Shown piece after piece: positions 37,433 through 45,232 of a stretch of DNA of 57,178 nt. Source of the stretch: Methanothrix sp. (GTDB lineage: Archaea > Halobacteriota > Methanosarcinia > Methanotrichales > Methanotrichaceae); assembly GCA_029907715.1 (NCBI GenBank), contig JARYLI010000010.1, positions 1 through 57,178 on the forward strand, given 5' to 3'. Numbering within the stretch: position 1 is the first letter of the stretch; each line of letters begins with the position of its first letter. A program made the position numbers and the translations under genes. The notes below the pieces were generated by a model that saw only the letters and a program-made list of their open reading frames with translations, made no database searches and was not told the DNA's origin.

Positions 37433-38242
37433 TCAGTCCGGAGCAGTTGACGCATAAAGCTTCCCGTAGGGCCGGCTCGATCTGGGTGATAGCTTTGTCC
37501 ATTCGGACTCAAGAATATGATCCAAATCGAGCGAGAGATCCGGGAAGCGCTCGATGAACCCTGAGATGTGTCTGCCAAGGATCTCCGTATCAGCATCGTC
37601 TGGCCTGGAGATGAGAACATGACTGTCGACCTGCTCCTCTCCGATCTCTCCCCTTATGTATATCGCACCACCATGCATTCCGCTCCCGATGAAGCTGGCA
37701 GTATGTGCTCCGTATAGCCCCAGAAGTATGACGACGCCGCCAGCCATGTACTCTCCGAGGAAGTCCTGGGATGTTCCGCCCACGACGATCACAGGCCTCT
37801 TCTGATCATGCTCCTTCATGTGAAGGGCTGCCCTGTAGCCGACATCACCCTTTACAAATATCCTGCCACCGCGCATTGACATTCCTGTGACATCGCCTGC
37901 CCGCCCGTTGATCACTATCTCTCCAGATTCCATCGTGTTCCCGACACCATCCTGTGCGTTGCCGTGGACCACTATCCTGTGACCGAAGAGAAATGCCCCG
38001 AGGTCGTTTCCTGGAGTGCCGTATATCTCGATGGTCATGACCTGCCGCTGTGGTGAGTAGAGCCGTGTGCCGATGTACCTCTGGCCGCACACGTTTCTGA
38101 GTACAACTTTCTCGTATCCGGAGAGCATAATCTCCCTGAGAAGGTTGTTCAGTTCCCTGGTCTCCATATGCGAAGCGTCTATCTCGATCATCCTTTCATT
38201 GAACATGCGGATGCATGGGATCTCCATCTGTAATTCATCCAT
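37433..38242 (-). CDS. Glutamate synthase, GXGXG (alpha-subunit C-terminal) domain protein
   Basis: This 269-residue beta-helix domain corresponds to the C-terminal part of the large subunit of bacterial glutamate synthase. It has the repeated Gly pattern (GHRIVVHGNAQDGVGNTMESGEIVINGRAGDVTGMSMRGGRIFVKGDVGYRA). It is the third gene of a split archaeal-type enzyme. A GTG 21 bp upstream (38263) is possible and would overlap the previous gene; the ATG at 38242 has AGGAG about 12 bases upstream. It probably has a structural role, holding the other domains. Confidence 0.88.
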   Translation of the reverse strand: MDELQMEIPCIRMFNERMIEIDASHMETRELNNLLREIMLSGYEKVVLRNVCGQRYIGTRLYSPQRQVMTIEIYGTPGNDLGAFLFGHRIVVHGNAQDGVGNTMESGEIVINGRAGDVTGMSMRGGRIFVKGDVGYRAALHMKEHDQKRPVIVVGGTSQDFLGEYMAGGVVILLGLYGAHTASFIGSGMHGGAIYIRGEIGEEQVDSHVLISRPDDADTEILGRHISGFIERFPDLSLDLDHILESEWTKLSPRSSRPYGKLYASTAPD

Positions 38243-38249
38243 GTGCGGG

Positions 38250-39746
38250 TCACTCTCCTGCACCTTTTATCCCAAGCACATCAAGCTCCCACTCGTACAG
38301 TCCTATTCCCCTCAGCTGATCCCTGTTTCCTCTAAGGCTCTCTATGGCGTTGATCCCCATCCCGCCGAGCATCTCCTTGATCTCATGAGACCATGCTGAG
38401 AGAAGGTTTACGAGCCTCTGCGCAGCCTCTTCGACATTCAGTCTCCTCACCAGTCCTGGATCCTGGGTGCATATGCCCCAGCTGCATCTTCCTGTGTAGC
38501 ATCTCTGGCAGAGCGTGCATCCCATCGCGATGAGCGCAGCTGTGCCGATGTAGACAGCATCAGCGCCAAGCGCGATCGCCTTCACCACATCAGCGCTGCA
38601 TCTTATACCACCACCGGCTATTATCGAGCACCGCTCCCTAATTCCCTCATCCCTGAGCCGGCGATCCACAGATGATATGGCGAGCTCTATGGGTATCCCG
38701 ACGTTGTCCCTTATCACCTTGGGCGCAGCTCCTGTGCCGCCGCGCACGCCATCGATCGCCAGAATATCCGCGCCTGCTCGCACGATGCCGGATGCTATGG
38801 CGCTGATGTTGTGAACCGCGGCCACCTTTACTATGACCGGCTTCTCGTAATTCGTTACCTCCTTTATTGCTGATATCAGCATCTCCAGATCCTCTATTGA
38901 GTATATGTCGTGATGGGGCGCGGGCGATATCGCGTCCGTCCCCTCAGGGATCATCCTTGTGGCAGCAACATGCTGGGATACCTTCTCGCCAGGGAGATGC
39001 CCGCCTATGCCAGGCTTCGCACCCTGACCTATCTTTATCTCAACAGCAGCAGCACAGTTCAGGTACTCCGCATCTATTCCAAACCGCCCCGATGCCACCT
39101 GTACAATCGCGTGTTTTTTAAACTTAGATCTCATTTCAGATGGCATTCCCCCCTCGCCAGTGTTGAAGAAGGTGCCCGATCTGGATGCAGCGATCGCAAG
39201 CGCCTGAAACGCATTGTAGCTTATGGCACCGTAGGACATCGCAGAGAAGAGTACCGGAGTCTCCAGCATCAGGAAAGGATCTGTGCCCGTATCGGTATCG
39301 CTACTCAACAAGATCCTCTCCGGCTTCGATCCCAGAAATGTCCGGAGCTCCATCGGCTCCCTCAGAGGATCTATGGAGGGGTTTGTGACCTGGGAGGCGT
39401 TGAGAAGCATGTGGTCCCAGTAGATCCTGAACGGCTTATCGCTACCGCAGCCTGTCAGAATGACCCCGCCGGTCTCTGCCTGCCTCTTGATATCCTCGAT
39501 CCTCTCGCGCGACCATGAGGCATTCGGTCTGTAGAATGAGGGAGCTGGGCGTATCTCTATCGCGCCCTTCGGGCAGAATACAGCACACCTCTGGCAGCCA
39601 ACGCATCTGCGGCTGTCTGATAGCATTTTATCATTTGATGCGTCGTATGTGTGCGCCCCGAACGGGCACTGGTGCTCGCATGCCCTGCATACATCACACT
39701 CTTCGCTTCTGGAGATGGTGAACTCAGGCAGTAACAGCGATCTCAT
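38250..39746 (-). CDS. Glutamate synthase, FMN-binding synthase domain with ferredoxin-type clusters
   Basis: This 498-residue subunit makes glutamate from 2-oxoglutarate and ammonia. The N-terminus has two [4Fe-4S] motifs, CDVCRACEHQCPFG and CVGCQRCAVFCPKG, followed by the FMN barrel (PVLFSAMSYGAISYNAFQALA, GTFFNTGEGGMPSEM, DILAIDGVRGGTGAAPKVIRDN, GADAVYIGTAALIAMGC) and a Cys-rich patch CTLCQRCYTGRCSWGIC. ATG 39746 gives MRSLLLPEF; the gene start overlaps the end of the amidotransferase gene by 23 bp. Electrons probably come through the ferredoxin domain, since no NADPH-type small subunit is nearby. Confidence 0.93.
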   Translation of the reverse strand: MRSLLLPEFTISRSEECDVCRACEHQCPFGAHTYDASNDKMLSDSRRCVGCQRCAVFCPKGAIEIRPAPSFYRPNASWSRERIEDIKRQAETGGVILTGCGSDKPFRIYWDHMLLNASQVTNPSIDPLREPMELRTFLGSKPERILLSSDTDTGTDPFLMLETPVLFSAMSYGAISYNAFQALAIAASRSGTFFNTGEGGMPSEMRSKFKKHAIVQVASGRFGIDAEYLNCAAAVEIKIGQGAKPGIGGHLPGEKVSQHVAATRMIPEGTDAISPAPHHDIYSIEDLEMLISAIKEVTNYEKPVIVKVAAVHNISAIASGIVRAGADILAIDGVRGGTGAAPKVIRDNVGIPIELAISSVDRRLRDEGIRERCSIIAGGGIRCSADVVKAIALGADAVYIGTAALIAMGCTLCQRCYTGRCSWGICTQDPGLVRRLNVEEAAQRLVNLLSAWSHEIKEMLGGMGINAIESLRGNRDQLRGIGLYEWELDVLGIKGAGE

Positions 39747-40899
39747 GCTCCAGCCCCCTCTCAAACATCCCCTCGAGCTCGCAGACGACCGGCTCCCCGC
39801 CTCTGGGTGACCAGACAGAGTCGAGGGTTGGCGATATTCGCCTCACAGACGCCTCCTCTGAGGAGATGTAGAACATATCACCCCTCGTGGCCACAGTGAG
39901 CGGGCGGAGCCTTATCCTGTCTGTGAGGCCGATCATCCTTCCGCTCTGGGCCACGATCACCGCAAACGGGCCGTTCATGAGAAGCGGGGCATAGACCCTT
40001 CTGAGAGCGGTGAGCAATCTCCTCTCCGCTGCATCCATCCTGTCTATGGAATCCCATACCGGCGGAGCTAGGATCTTCGCCACGAGCTCCAGTGGGAGAT
40101 CATGTCGTCTCATGAGAAGATCGGCGGCGTATGCCAGGACCTCTGTGTCGGTGTGGAGCGTGCACTTGTAGCCGCGCATCTCCAGGTACCACCGGTTTGT
40201 CCCGTACGACGAGATCTCGCCGTTGTGGACCACAGTTGTATCGAGCAGCCCGAATGGATGCGCACCTCCCCACCAGGCCTGGCTGTTAGTCGGGAATCTC
40301 CCGTGCGCAGTCCACAGATACCCTCTGTAGAGCCTCTCCAGCATGAAGTACCGCCCTATCTCCTCCGGATATCCAACGCCCTTGAAGCAGCCCATGTTCT
40401 TTCCCGATGAGAAGATGTATGCGTTATCGATTGCTGAATTGACATGAATCACCTTTCTCACCACATACTCATCGTCTGAGAGATGAACATCCTCACCGTG
40501 CTTCGATGGCGAGAGAAAGTACCGCCAGAGAAGGGGCGGGTCTCTTACACAGACATCACTGTGTGGAATCTCCTCATCATGCACCACATCAAAGCTCCGG
40601 AAGAGGAACTCCTCAGCTCTTCTCTTCGCCTCCCTCTGAGCTCTGGAGTCTCCTGTGAACATGAGATGGAATGCATAGTAGTCCCTGAACTCCGGGTATA
40701 TGCCATAGGCTGCGAATCCCCCTCCAAGCCCGTTGCCGCGGTGATGCATGCCGGCCATCGCCTGGATAACGCGCTCGCCGGTGAACCTCTCCCCAGCTCT
40801 GCTCATCGCCCCGAAGATGGAGCAGGCAGAGATCTCCTTGCTGTAAAGCTTCTGTCTCCTGACAGACATGACAACCTCTCGCGACTCAAAATCCATCAA
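39724..40899 (-). CDS. Glutamate synthase, class II glutamine amidotransferase subunit
   Basis: The 391-residue Ntn-type amidotransferase frees ammonia from glutamine for the synthase subunit. The likely nucleophile is the Cys of ISACSIFGAMS, about residue 26, preceded by a short leader that would have to be cut off, as in other class II enzymes. Other marks are MAGMHHRGNGLGGGFAAYGIYP, HGRFPTNSQAWWGGAHPFGLLDTTVVHNGEISSYG and HTDTEVLAYA. Starts at 40899, or at the next ATG nine codons later, are both possible. It is the first gene of the gltB-type operon (three genes, all overlapping or tightly spaced). Confidence 0.9.
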   Translation of the reverse strand: MMDFESREVVMSVRRQKLYSKEISACSIFGAMSRAGERFTGERVIQAMAGMHHRGNGLGGGFAAYGIYPEFRDYYAFHLMFTGDSRAQREAKRRAEEFLFRSFDVVHDEEIPHSDVCVRDPPLLWRYFLSPSKHGEDVHLSDDEYVVRKVIHVNSAIDNAYIFSSGKNMGCFKGVGYPEEIGRYFMLERLYRGYLWTAHGRFPTNSQAWWGGAHPFGLLDTTVVHNGEISSYGTNRWYLEMRGYKCTLHTDTEVLAYAADLLMRRHDLPLELVAKILAPPVWDSIDRMDAAERRLLTALRRVYAPLLMNGPFAVIVAQSGRMIGLTDRIRLRPLTVATRGDMFYISSEEASVRRISPTLDSVWSPRGGEPVVCELEGMFERGLEHEIAVTA

Positions 40900-40982
40900 T
40901 CAGCTGCGCCTGGAGGGGCTTTATAGCTATTTGAGAATATTTCATAAATTTTATGAACAAAACGCAGAGCGGTTTCAGTGTG

Positions 40983-41102
40983 GTGAACATGCTCGATATG
41001 TTGAGGTAACTCGACCTCTTGGTAGATTTCTGGATGAACGACTGTGCCAGGCGGCTTCACTTGAGCAGTACCTCAAGTACGCTCACGATATTGAGCATGT
41101 TC
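40983..41102 (+). repeat. R3 element, free copy (about 118 bp)
   Basis: It starts GAACATGCTCGATAT and ends ATATTGAGCATGTTC, perfect 10-bp inverted ends with further pairing. It is flanked by TCAGTGTG (40975-40982 and 41101-41108), which overlaps the right end; so the exact boundary is uncertain by two to four bases. It is homologous to 8282-8390. The interior includes a second inverted pair, TTGAGGTAAC and GTACCTCAAG. No protein is encoded. Confidence 0.8.
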
Positions 41103-41472
41103 AGTGTGCGCCATCACCGGAGATCGCATCCTACTCACGGACGCGCGAGGATTGGGGTTGAGGAGCATCATGGGTATTCAGCGTGGCGGAGCTTCTGCAA
41201 TCTAAACAGATCAAAAAGATGCGATCTGTCTGGCAGCGGATAAGGAGCAACGAACTCTGTTCCTCCAGGTTAGGGGATGTATGAGCGGGTAGGAGAGTGG
41301 GGGTTCAGTGTGGATCACAAAACAGAACGGTTACCCGCTCAGAGCCTAGGATATGCTGGCAGTATTTATAGCTTGCTGTTTGTGGGCAGGACCTGTCCGT
41401 TGAGGAAAATGTGCTTCTGATCGTCAAATAGTGCTTTTGGGTCTCGGTGGCTGGTGGCATTACAGGGGATTT
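41103..41472. other. 370-bp gap with no recognised gene
   Basis: This is the part of the 40.9-42.25 kb repeat island not covered by R1-R3. A TATA-like AGTATTTATAGC (about 41367-41378) is followed by a short hairpin (GGCAGGACCTGTCC), so a small RNA cannot be excluded, but nothing else supports one. Confidence 0.35.
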
Positions 41473-41789
41473 CGCTCTCATGTGTTTGGCAACTTATGGG
41501 TCGAGCAATGTGGTTGCTGAACGCACTTCATGCGTCATCGGTTAAGATCGACATGTGTAGAATTGGACTTAGTAGTCTCATCTCGCCTCAGTACTGCTAT
41601 CAGGACTCAAGTCCACAGGCGGTCGATTTGAATCAAACTCTCCACTATGGGGAGATCTCAATTTGTCAAATTTCATGATCAATATATTTACATAAAATCC
41701 TTAACCGATGACCAATGGAACGCACTTACTCATTCACCAGGAATGCATAGCAGGACCAGTGCTGCTATGCATATTATATGAATAAGACG
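41473..41789 (-). mobile_element. R2 element, degenerate, interrupted by R1 copy C
   Basis: The left part CGCTCTCATGTGTTTGGCAAC...AATGTGGTTGCTGAACGCACTT and the right part ACTCATTCACCAGGAATGCATAGCAGGACC...AATAAGACG together follow the R2 pattern read on the minus strand. The R1 element at 41529-41717 separates them. Flanking strings GGGGATTT and GGGGGTTT resemble a decayed duplication. The two pieces were one element before the R1 insertion. Confidence 0.72.
41529..41717 (+). mobile_element. R1 element, copy C (189 bp) with 10-bp target duplication
   Basis: Left end CATGCGTCATCGGTTAAG and right end CTTAACCGATGACCAATG are inverted repeats matching at 16 of 18 positions. The direct repeat GAACGCACTT flanks it perfectly (41519-41528 and 41718-41727). 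The interior is close to the copies at 8018 and 25488. It sits inside an older R2 element. It has no coding capacity, so it would depend on a transposase encoded elsewhere. Confidence 0.92.
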
Positions 41790-41934
41790 TGGGGGTTTTA
41801 TCTCACGTGCTGGTTTGGACGAAACCAAAACCGCATTAAAGCCAGCCTGCCCTCAGACCGCAGAAACACCCCTTATAGAGATAGCAGCCTGATTCTGACA
41901 ACATATCTGCTGTCGCATGCGGTGTTTCAGCCAT

Positions 41935-42109
41935 CGCTCTTATCCATCTGATAACTTGGCCCGAAGAGGCAACAGTCAAGCTATTCGCCCGTTTCGACTT
42001 ATCTTCGACTGCGTCGAAGAGTTTCGACGAAGTCGAAGGCCTGGCGAGCGAATGAGTGCATTCAGCAACCGGCCTGCATGTCCTTCAAGTTGCTGAATAC
42101 ATAAGAGCG
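41935..42109 (+). mobile_element. R2 element, long form (175 bp)
   Basis: It runs from CGCTCTTATCCATCTGATAAC to CTGAATACATAAGAGCG, bracketed by a perfect 8-bp duplication TCAGCCAT (41927-41934 and 42110-42117). Between the arms is the hairpin module, here expanded: TTCGACTGCGTCGAA followed by TTTCGACGAAGTCGAA. It differs from the 123-124-bp copies mainly by that module. The right end is identical to the copies at 36742 and 50146. The remaining 42118-42253 holds nothing I recognise. Confidence 0.9.
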
Positions 42110-42253
42110 TCAGCCATATCGAGCTGCAGCACACCGATTATGTGTGAGTAATGACGCCTTCTGGAAAACGACATTGTTCATCGCATTCTGTCACGGCCTG
42201 TCCAAAGGGGAGAAGCCGGGCCGGAGCTATGCAGGCGGCCTAAGGGTCTGTTT

Positions 42254-42562
42254 TCACTCCCCCTGTGCCTCTCTCTTCGCCATCTGCACACGCTGCTTGG
42301 TTGTGTATCCTGTTGCCCTCTCGAGGAACTTTCTGAACCTGCGGTTTGTGTCCATGATCATATCGTCAGGGGCGCCGGGGAGTGACTCTGTGAGCACATT
42401 CAGCTTTTTATTCTCTATCCAGATCTGGCAGCTCTTCATGGCGCCATAGCTGAGCGTGATCCTCTCGCCGTCTCTGGTGATTCCAGATGAGAAGATCTCC
42501 TTCAGTATCCCCTCTATTCTGTCCATGTCGGCGGTGTAGCCTCTCTTGAACGTGTACTCCAT
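42254..42562 (-). CDS. DUF5611-like small protein
   Basis: The 102-residue soluble protein reads MEYTFKRGYTADMDRIEGIL at the start and ends with MDTNRRFRKFLERATGYTTKQRVQMAK. It resembles a small protein family of Methanosarcinales and relatives that I recall as DUF5611; function unknown. The basic C-terminus could bind nucleic acid, but this is a guess. It lies 41 bp downstream of an exported protein gene on the same strand. Confidence 0.72.
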   Translation of the reverse strand: MEYTFKRGYTADMDRIEGILKEIFSSGITRDGERITLSYGAMKSCQIWIENKKLNVLTESLPGAPDDMIMDTNRRFRKFLERATGYTTKQRVQMAKREAQGE

Positions 42563-42603
42563 GCTTTGAGGGAAGATCTCCTATGGTAATTAGATCTTGC
42601 CGT

Positions 42604-43095
42604 CTAACAGCAGGGAGCCTGGTTCCCTCCGATCGTGAAGTATTCTGTCAGGACCTTCCTGAAGTCCACGATCACGTCCACCTTCCACGTCCCGGGGAGG
42701 TCCGCCACATCCTCTCCCTTTATCCGCAGGCCGCTCCATATGCAGGAGCTCCACATGCCGGCAGGTCCATCTATGGCGGGTATCACCCCGAAGCTTCTCC
42801 TGTACACACGCATGTTAGGCGAATACCATCTCCACTCCACAGTATGCGCCCGCTGGTCCCTCCACACCTTGAGCCAGCACACCGCCTCCACATCATCCTG
42901 AGTGAACGTGTATGTCCTCGACTGCGGCACGCCGCTCGGGCTCACCTTTGTGGTCATGGTGTGCTCACTCAAGGGAAAATAGAGCGGATGCGCATGCGCG
43001 CAGGCTGCCAGGACAGATGCCACAAGCACGATCAGGACGCCAAGCCTCGTCAAACATCTGCACCCGGAATGGGTCTTGGATACAAAGAACCTCAT
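42604..43095 (-). CDS. Exported protein of unknown function
   Basis: With the ATG at 43095 (AGGGG about eight bases upstream) the protein has 163 residues and a long signal peptide: basic start RFFVSKTHSGCRCLTR, then the hydrophobic stretch GVLIVLVASVLAACAHAH. The mature domain has many Trp and Tyr (VCWLKVWRDQRAHTVEWRWYSPNMRVYRR, GTWKVDVIVDFRKVLTEYFTI), a pattern like a small immunoglobulin-like or lipocalin-like beta sandwich. Another ATG at 43134 would add 13 residues. Family not recognised. Confidence 0.65.
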   Translation of the reverse strand: MRFFVSKTHSGCRCLTRLGVLIVLVASVLAACAHAHPLYFPLSEHTMTTKVSPSGVPQSRTYTFTQDDVEAVCWLKVWRDQRAHTVEWRWYSPNMRVYRRSFGVIPAIDGPAGMWSSCIWSGLRIKGEDVADLPGTWKVDVIVDFRKVLTEYFTIGGNQAPCC

Positions 43096-43382
43096 CAGTT
43101 CATCCCCTTCATTGCCTTGAAAAAGTATAAACACGCCAAGTATTTTAAAATTATGTTTCGAGTGGCCGACTGGATCAGAACGCGGGCAGATAATTATAAT
43201 ATTAAAATAATATGAATCTGTTGCCCTGCCTCCCCGGACTCCCGCATATCAGGCACACGATGGGGGGGCACTGTCACCGGAACGCATGGGATCTCAGATC
43301 CTAGAAGCGCATGAGTGCGCGGTGCTTGGCATGCGACCGGCAAAGGAGATCCTGAAGATTCTCCGCTATCCTGGATCCCGTA

Positions 43383-45059
43383 TCACATGCTCTCAGGCGC
43401 CTCTATTCCGAGAGTGTCGAGGGTTGCGCTCAGAGCGTTCCTGGCTGCCCTCACCAGCGCGAGCCGCGCGTTCCGGAGCTCATTGGGTTTTGCATCCAGC
43501 ACCGGATCGTACCGGTAGAAGAGGTTGAACCTCTCCGCCAGCTCCCTCGCGTAGGTCGCGAGCTGATGCGGCTTGAGCTCCCTGGCAGCCCTGTCTATGA
43601 CCAGATCGAACTCTGCGATCTTCTTTATCAGGGCGATCTCGTAATCATCTCTCAGAAGCCCGGGATCGAACTCATCGAGGTCGCCTGCTTTCTTTAGAAT
43701 GCTGCACGCCCTCGCATGCGAGTACTGTATGAACGGGGCGGAGAGCTTCTCGAAGTCGAGAGCTGCCTTCCAGTCGAACATCGTCGCCTTGTCTGCGGAT
43801 ACCCTCACAATATCGTATCTCACAGCGCCAACTGCCACCTTTCCGGCCACTTCCTTCCTGAAATCGTCATCCATCTCTGGCCTTCTCTTCGTGACCTCCT
43901 GATAAGCCTGCTTCTCGACCTCATCGAGCAGCTCATCAGCAGAGATGAACTTCCCGCGGCGTGTTGACATCGATCCATCCGGAAGAGAGACAAACTCGAA
44001 TATGACAACCTCAGGCTCCTTTATACCGAGAATCCGCAGCGCGGTGCGGAGCTGAGCTGATACCAGCTTGTGGTCTGCTCCAAGCACCTCTACGACGCGC
44101 TCGTAGTTCTCCGCCTTCCATTTATGGTACGCGAGGTCCCTTGTTGTGTAGAGGGTTGTTCCGTCCGCCCTTCTCAGAACCAGGCTCTTCTCGAAGCCCT
44201 CCTCGCTCAGATCCAGCTGCAGAGCACCATCCTTCAGCACGGTCCTTCCGGTCCTCTCCAGCATCTCCAGAATCTTATCGACAGAGCCATCCCATACGAA
44301 CTCCGACTCCCACTTGTAGGAGTCGTGATGGATGTTCATCCTGTGTAGCGTGCTCTCGATGCCTGAGATGGCATACTTCGCGGCGCGCTGGAACTTCTCC
44401 ACAGTCTCAGGATCCCTGGACTCGTAGCGCCTCATGAGCTCGTCCACTTCTGCTGAGAGCTCGGGCCGTTCGTTCATGATCCTGTGAGCTGCTATGTAGA
44501 CACGCGCTATCGCATGGTCAGGCTTGGATCCATCAAGAGCGAGGTGATCGCATCCCCAGACCACCATTGCGGTCTGCCTTCCCATATCGTTCACGTAGTA
44601 CTGTGCCTCGACGCTGTATCCGGCACGGCGGAGTATCCGGACGATGGTATCCCCTATCACGGAGTTTCTTATGTGACCGACATGAAGCGGACCATCGGGG
44701 TTTGCGGATGTGTGCTCGACGATGACCGAGCCCGACATCCTGCCCCTCCAGGCATCCTCGCCCTGGGCCCTCACAACAACATGATCCAGGAAGCTGCGGC
44801 TCATGTGGAAGTTTATGTAGGGTCCCACAAGCTCTGCGCGGTCAACCCAGCGGGACGGGGAGCCCATGGCGCTGTATATCTCTGCCGCAATATCCTTCGG
44901 GCTCTTCTTCAGCGCAGGCGAGAGCCTGAACGCAACCGTCGTGGAGAGATCTGCATGCGGGCTCAGATCAAGGCTGTTCTCCAGTGATATGCTCAGGCCG
45001 CAGCGATCGAGACCCTCTTTCAGTATCCCCTCGACCTCGCTCATGAAATCCAGAAACAT
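43383..45059 (-). CDS. argS: Arginine--tRNA ligase
   Basis: This 558-residue class I synthetase charges tRNA-Arg. The HIGH motif is HVGH in SANPDGPLHVGHIRNS; the Add1 N-terminal domain is seen in ADLSTTVAFRLSPALKKSPKDIAAEI, and the DALR anticodon domain at the end has FIQYSHARACSIL and NLFYRYDPVL. An ATG six codons earlier (45077) is possible; the family start MFLDFMSEVEGILKEGL argues for 45059. It diverges from the exported protein at 45233 with a 170-bp gap. Confidence 0.95.
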   Translation of the reverse strand: MFLDFMSEVEGILKEGLDRCGLSISLENSLDLSPHADLSTTVAFRLSPALKKSPKDIAAEIYSAMGSPSRWVDRAELVGPYINFHMSRSFLDHVVVRAQGEDAWRGRMSGSVIVEHTSANPDGPLHVGHIRNSVIGDTIVRILRRAGYSVEAQYYVNDMGRQTAMVVWGCDHLALDGSKPDHAIARVYIAAHRIMNERPELSAEVDELMRRYESRDPETVEKFQRAAKYAISGIESTLHRMNIHHDSYKWESEFVWDGSVDKILEMLERTGRTVLKDGALQLDLSEEGFEKSLVLRRADGTTLYTTRDLAYHKWKAENYERVVEVLGADHKLVSAQLRTALRILGIKEPEVVIFEFVSLPDGSMSTRRGKFISADELLDEVEKQAYQEVTKRRPEMDDDFRKEVAGKVAVGAVRYDIVRVSADKATMFDWKAALDFEKLSAPFIQYSHARACSILKKAGDLDEFDPGLLRDDYEIALIKKIAEFDLVIDRAARELKPHQLATYARELAERFNLFYRYDPVLDAKPNELRNARLALVRAARNALSATLDTLGIEAPESM

Positions 45060-45232
45060 GTGAACACCATCTAGCAAGAATCTTGGAGAGCAATGCTAAT
45101 GGATATAAGCATTCCGTCGCGGCATCTGAGTGGATGTGGGCAGCAATCGCCCCTCCGCCTGTTCAGAGTGCCGGTGCTTTTGGGGGAAGTCTATATCTGG
45201 ATGGAGATTCTCAGTACCATGGGGGATTCGAT

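Noticed and set aside
36281-42120. Possible CRISPR array, because of repeated strings between 36 and 42 kb
   Set aside because: The repeats are 109-189 bp elements with inverted ends and target duplications at irregular spacing, not short direct repeats with uniform spacers; no cas gene is present.
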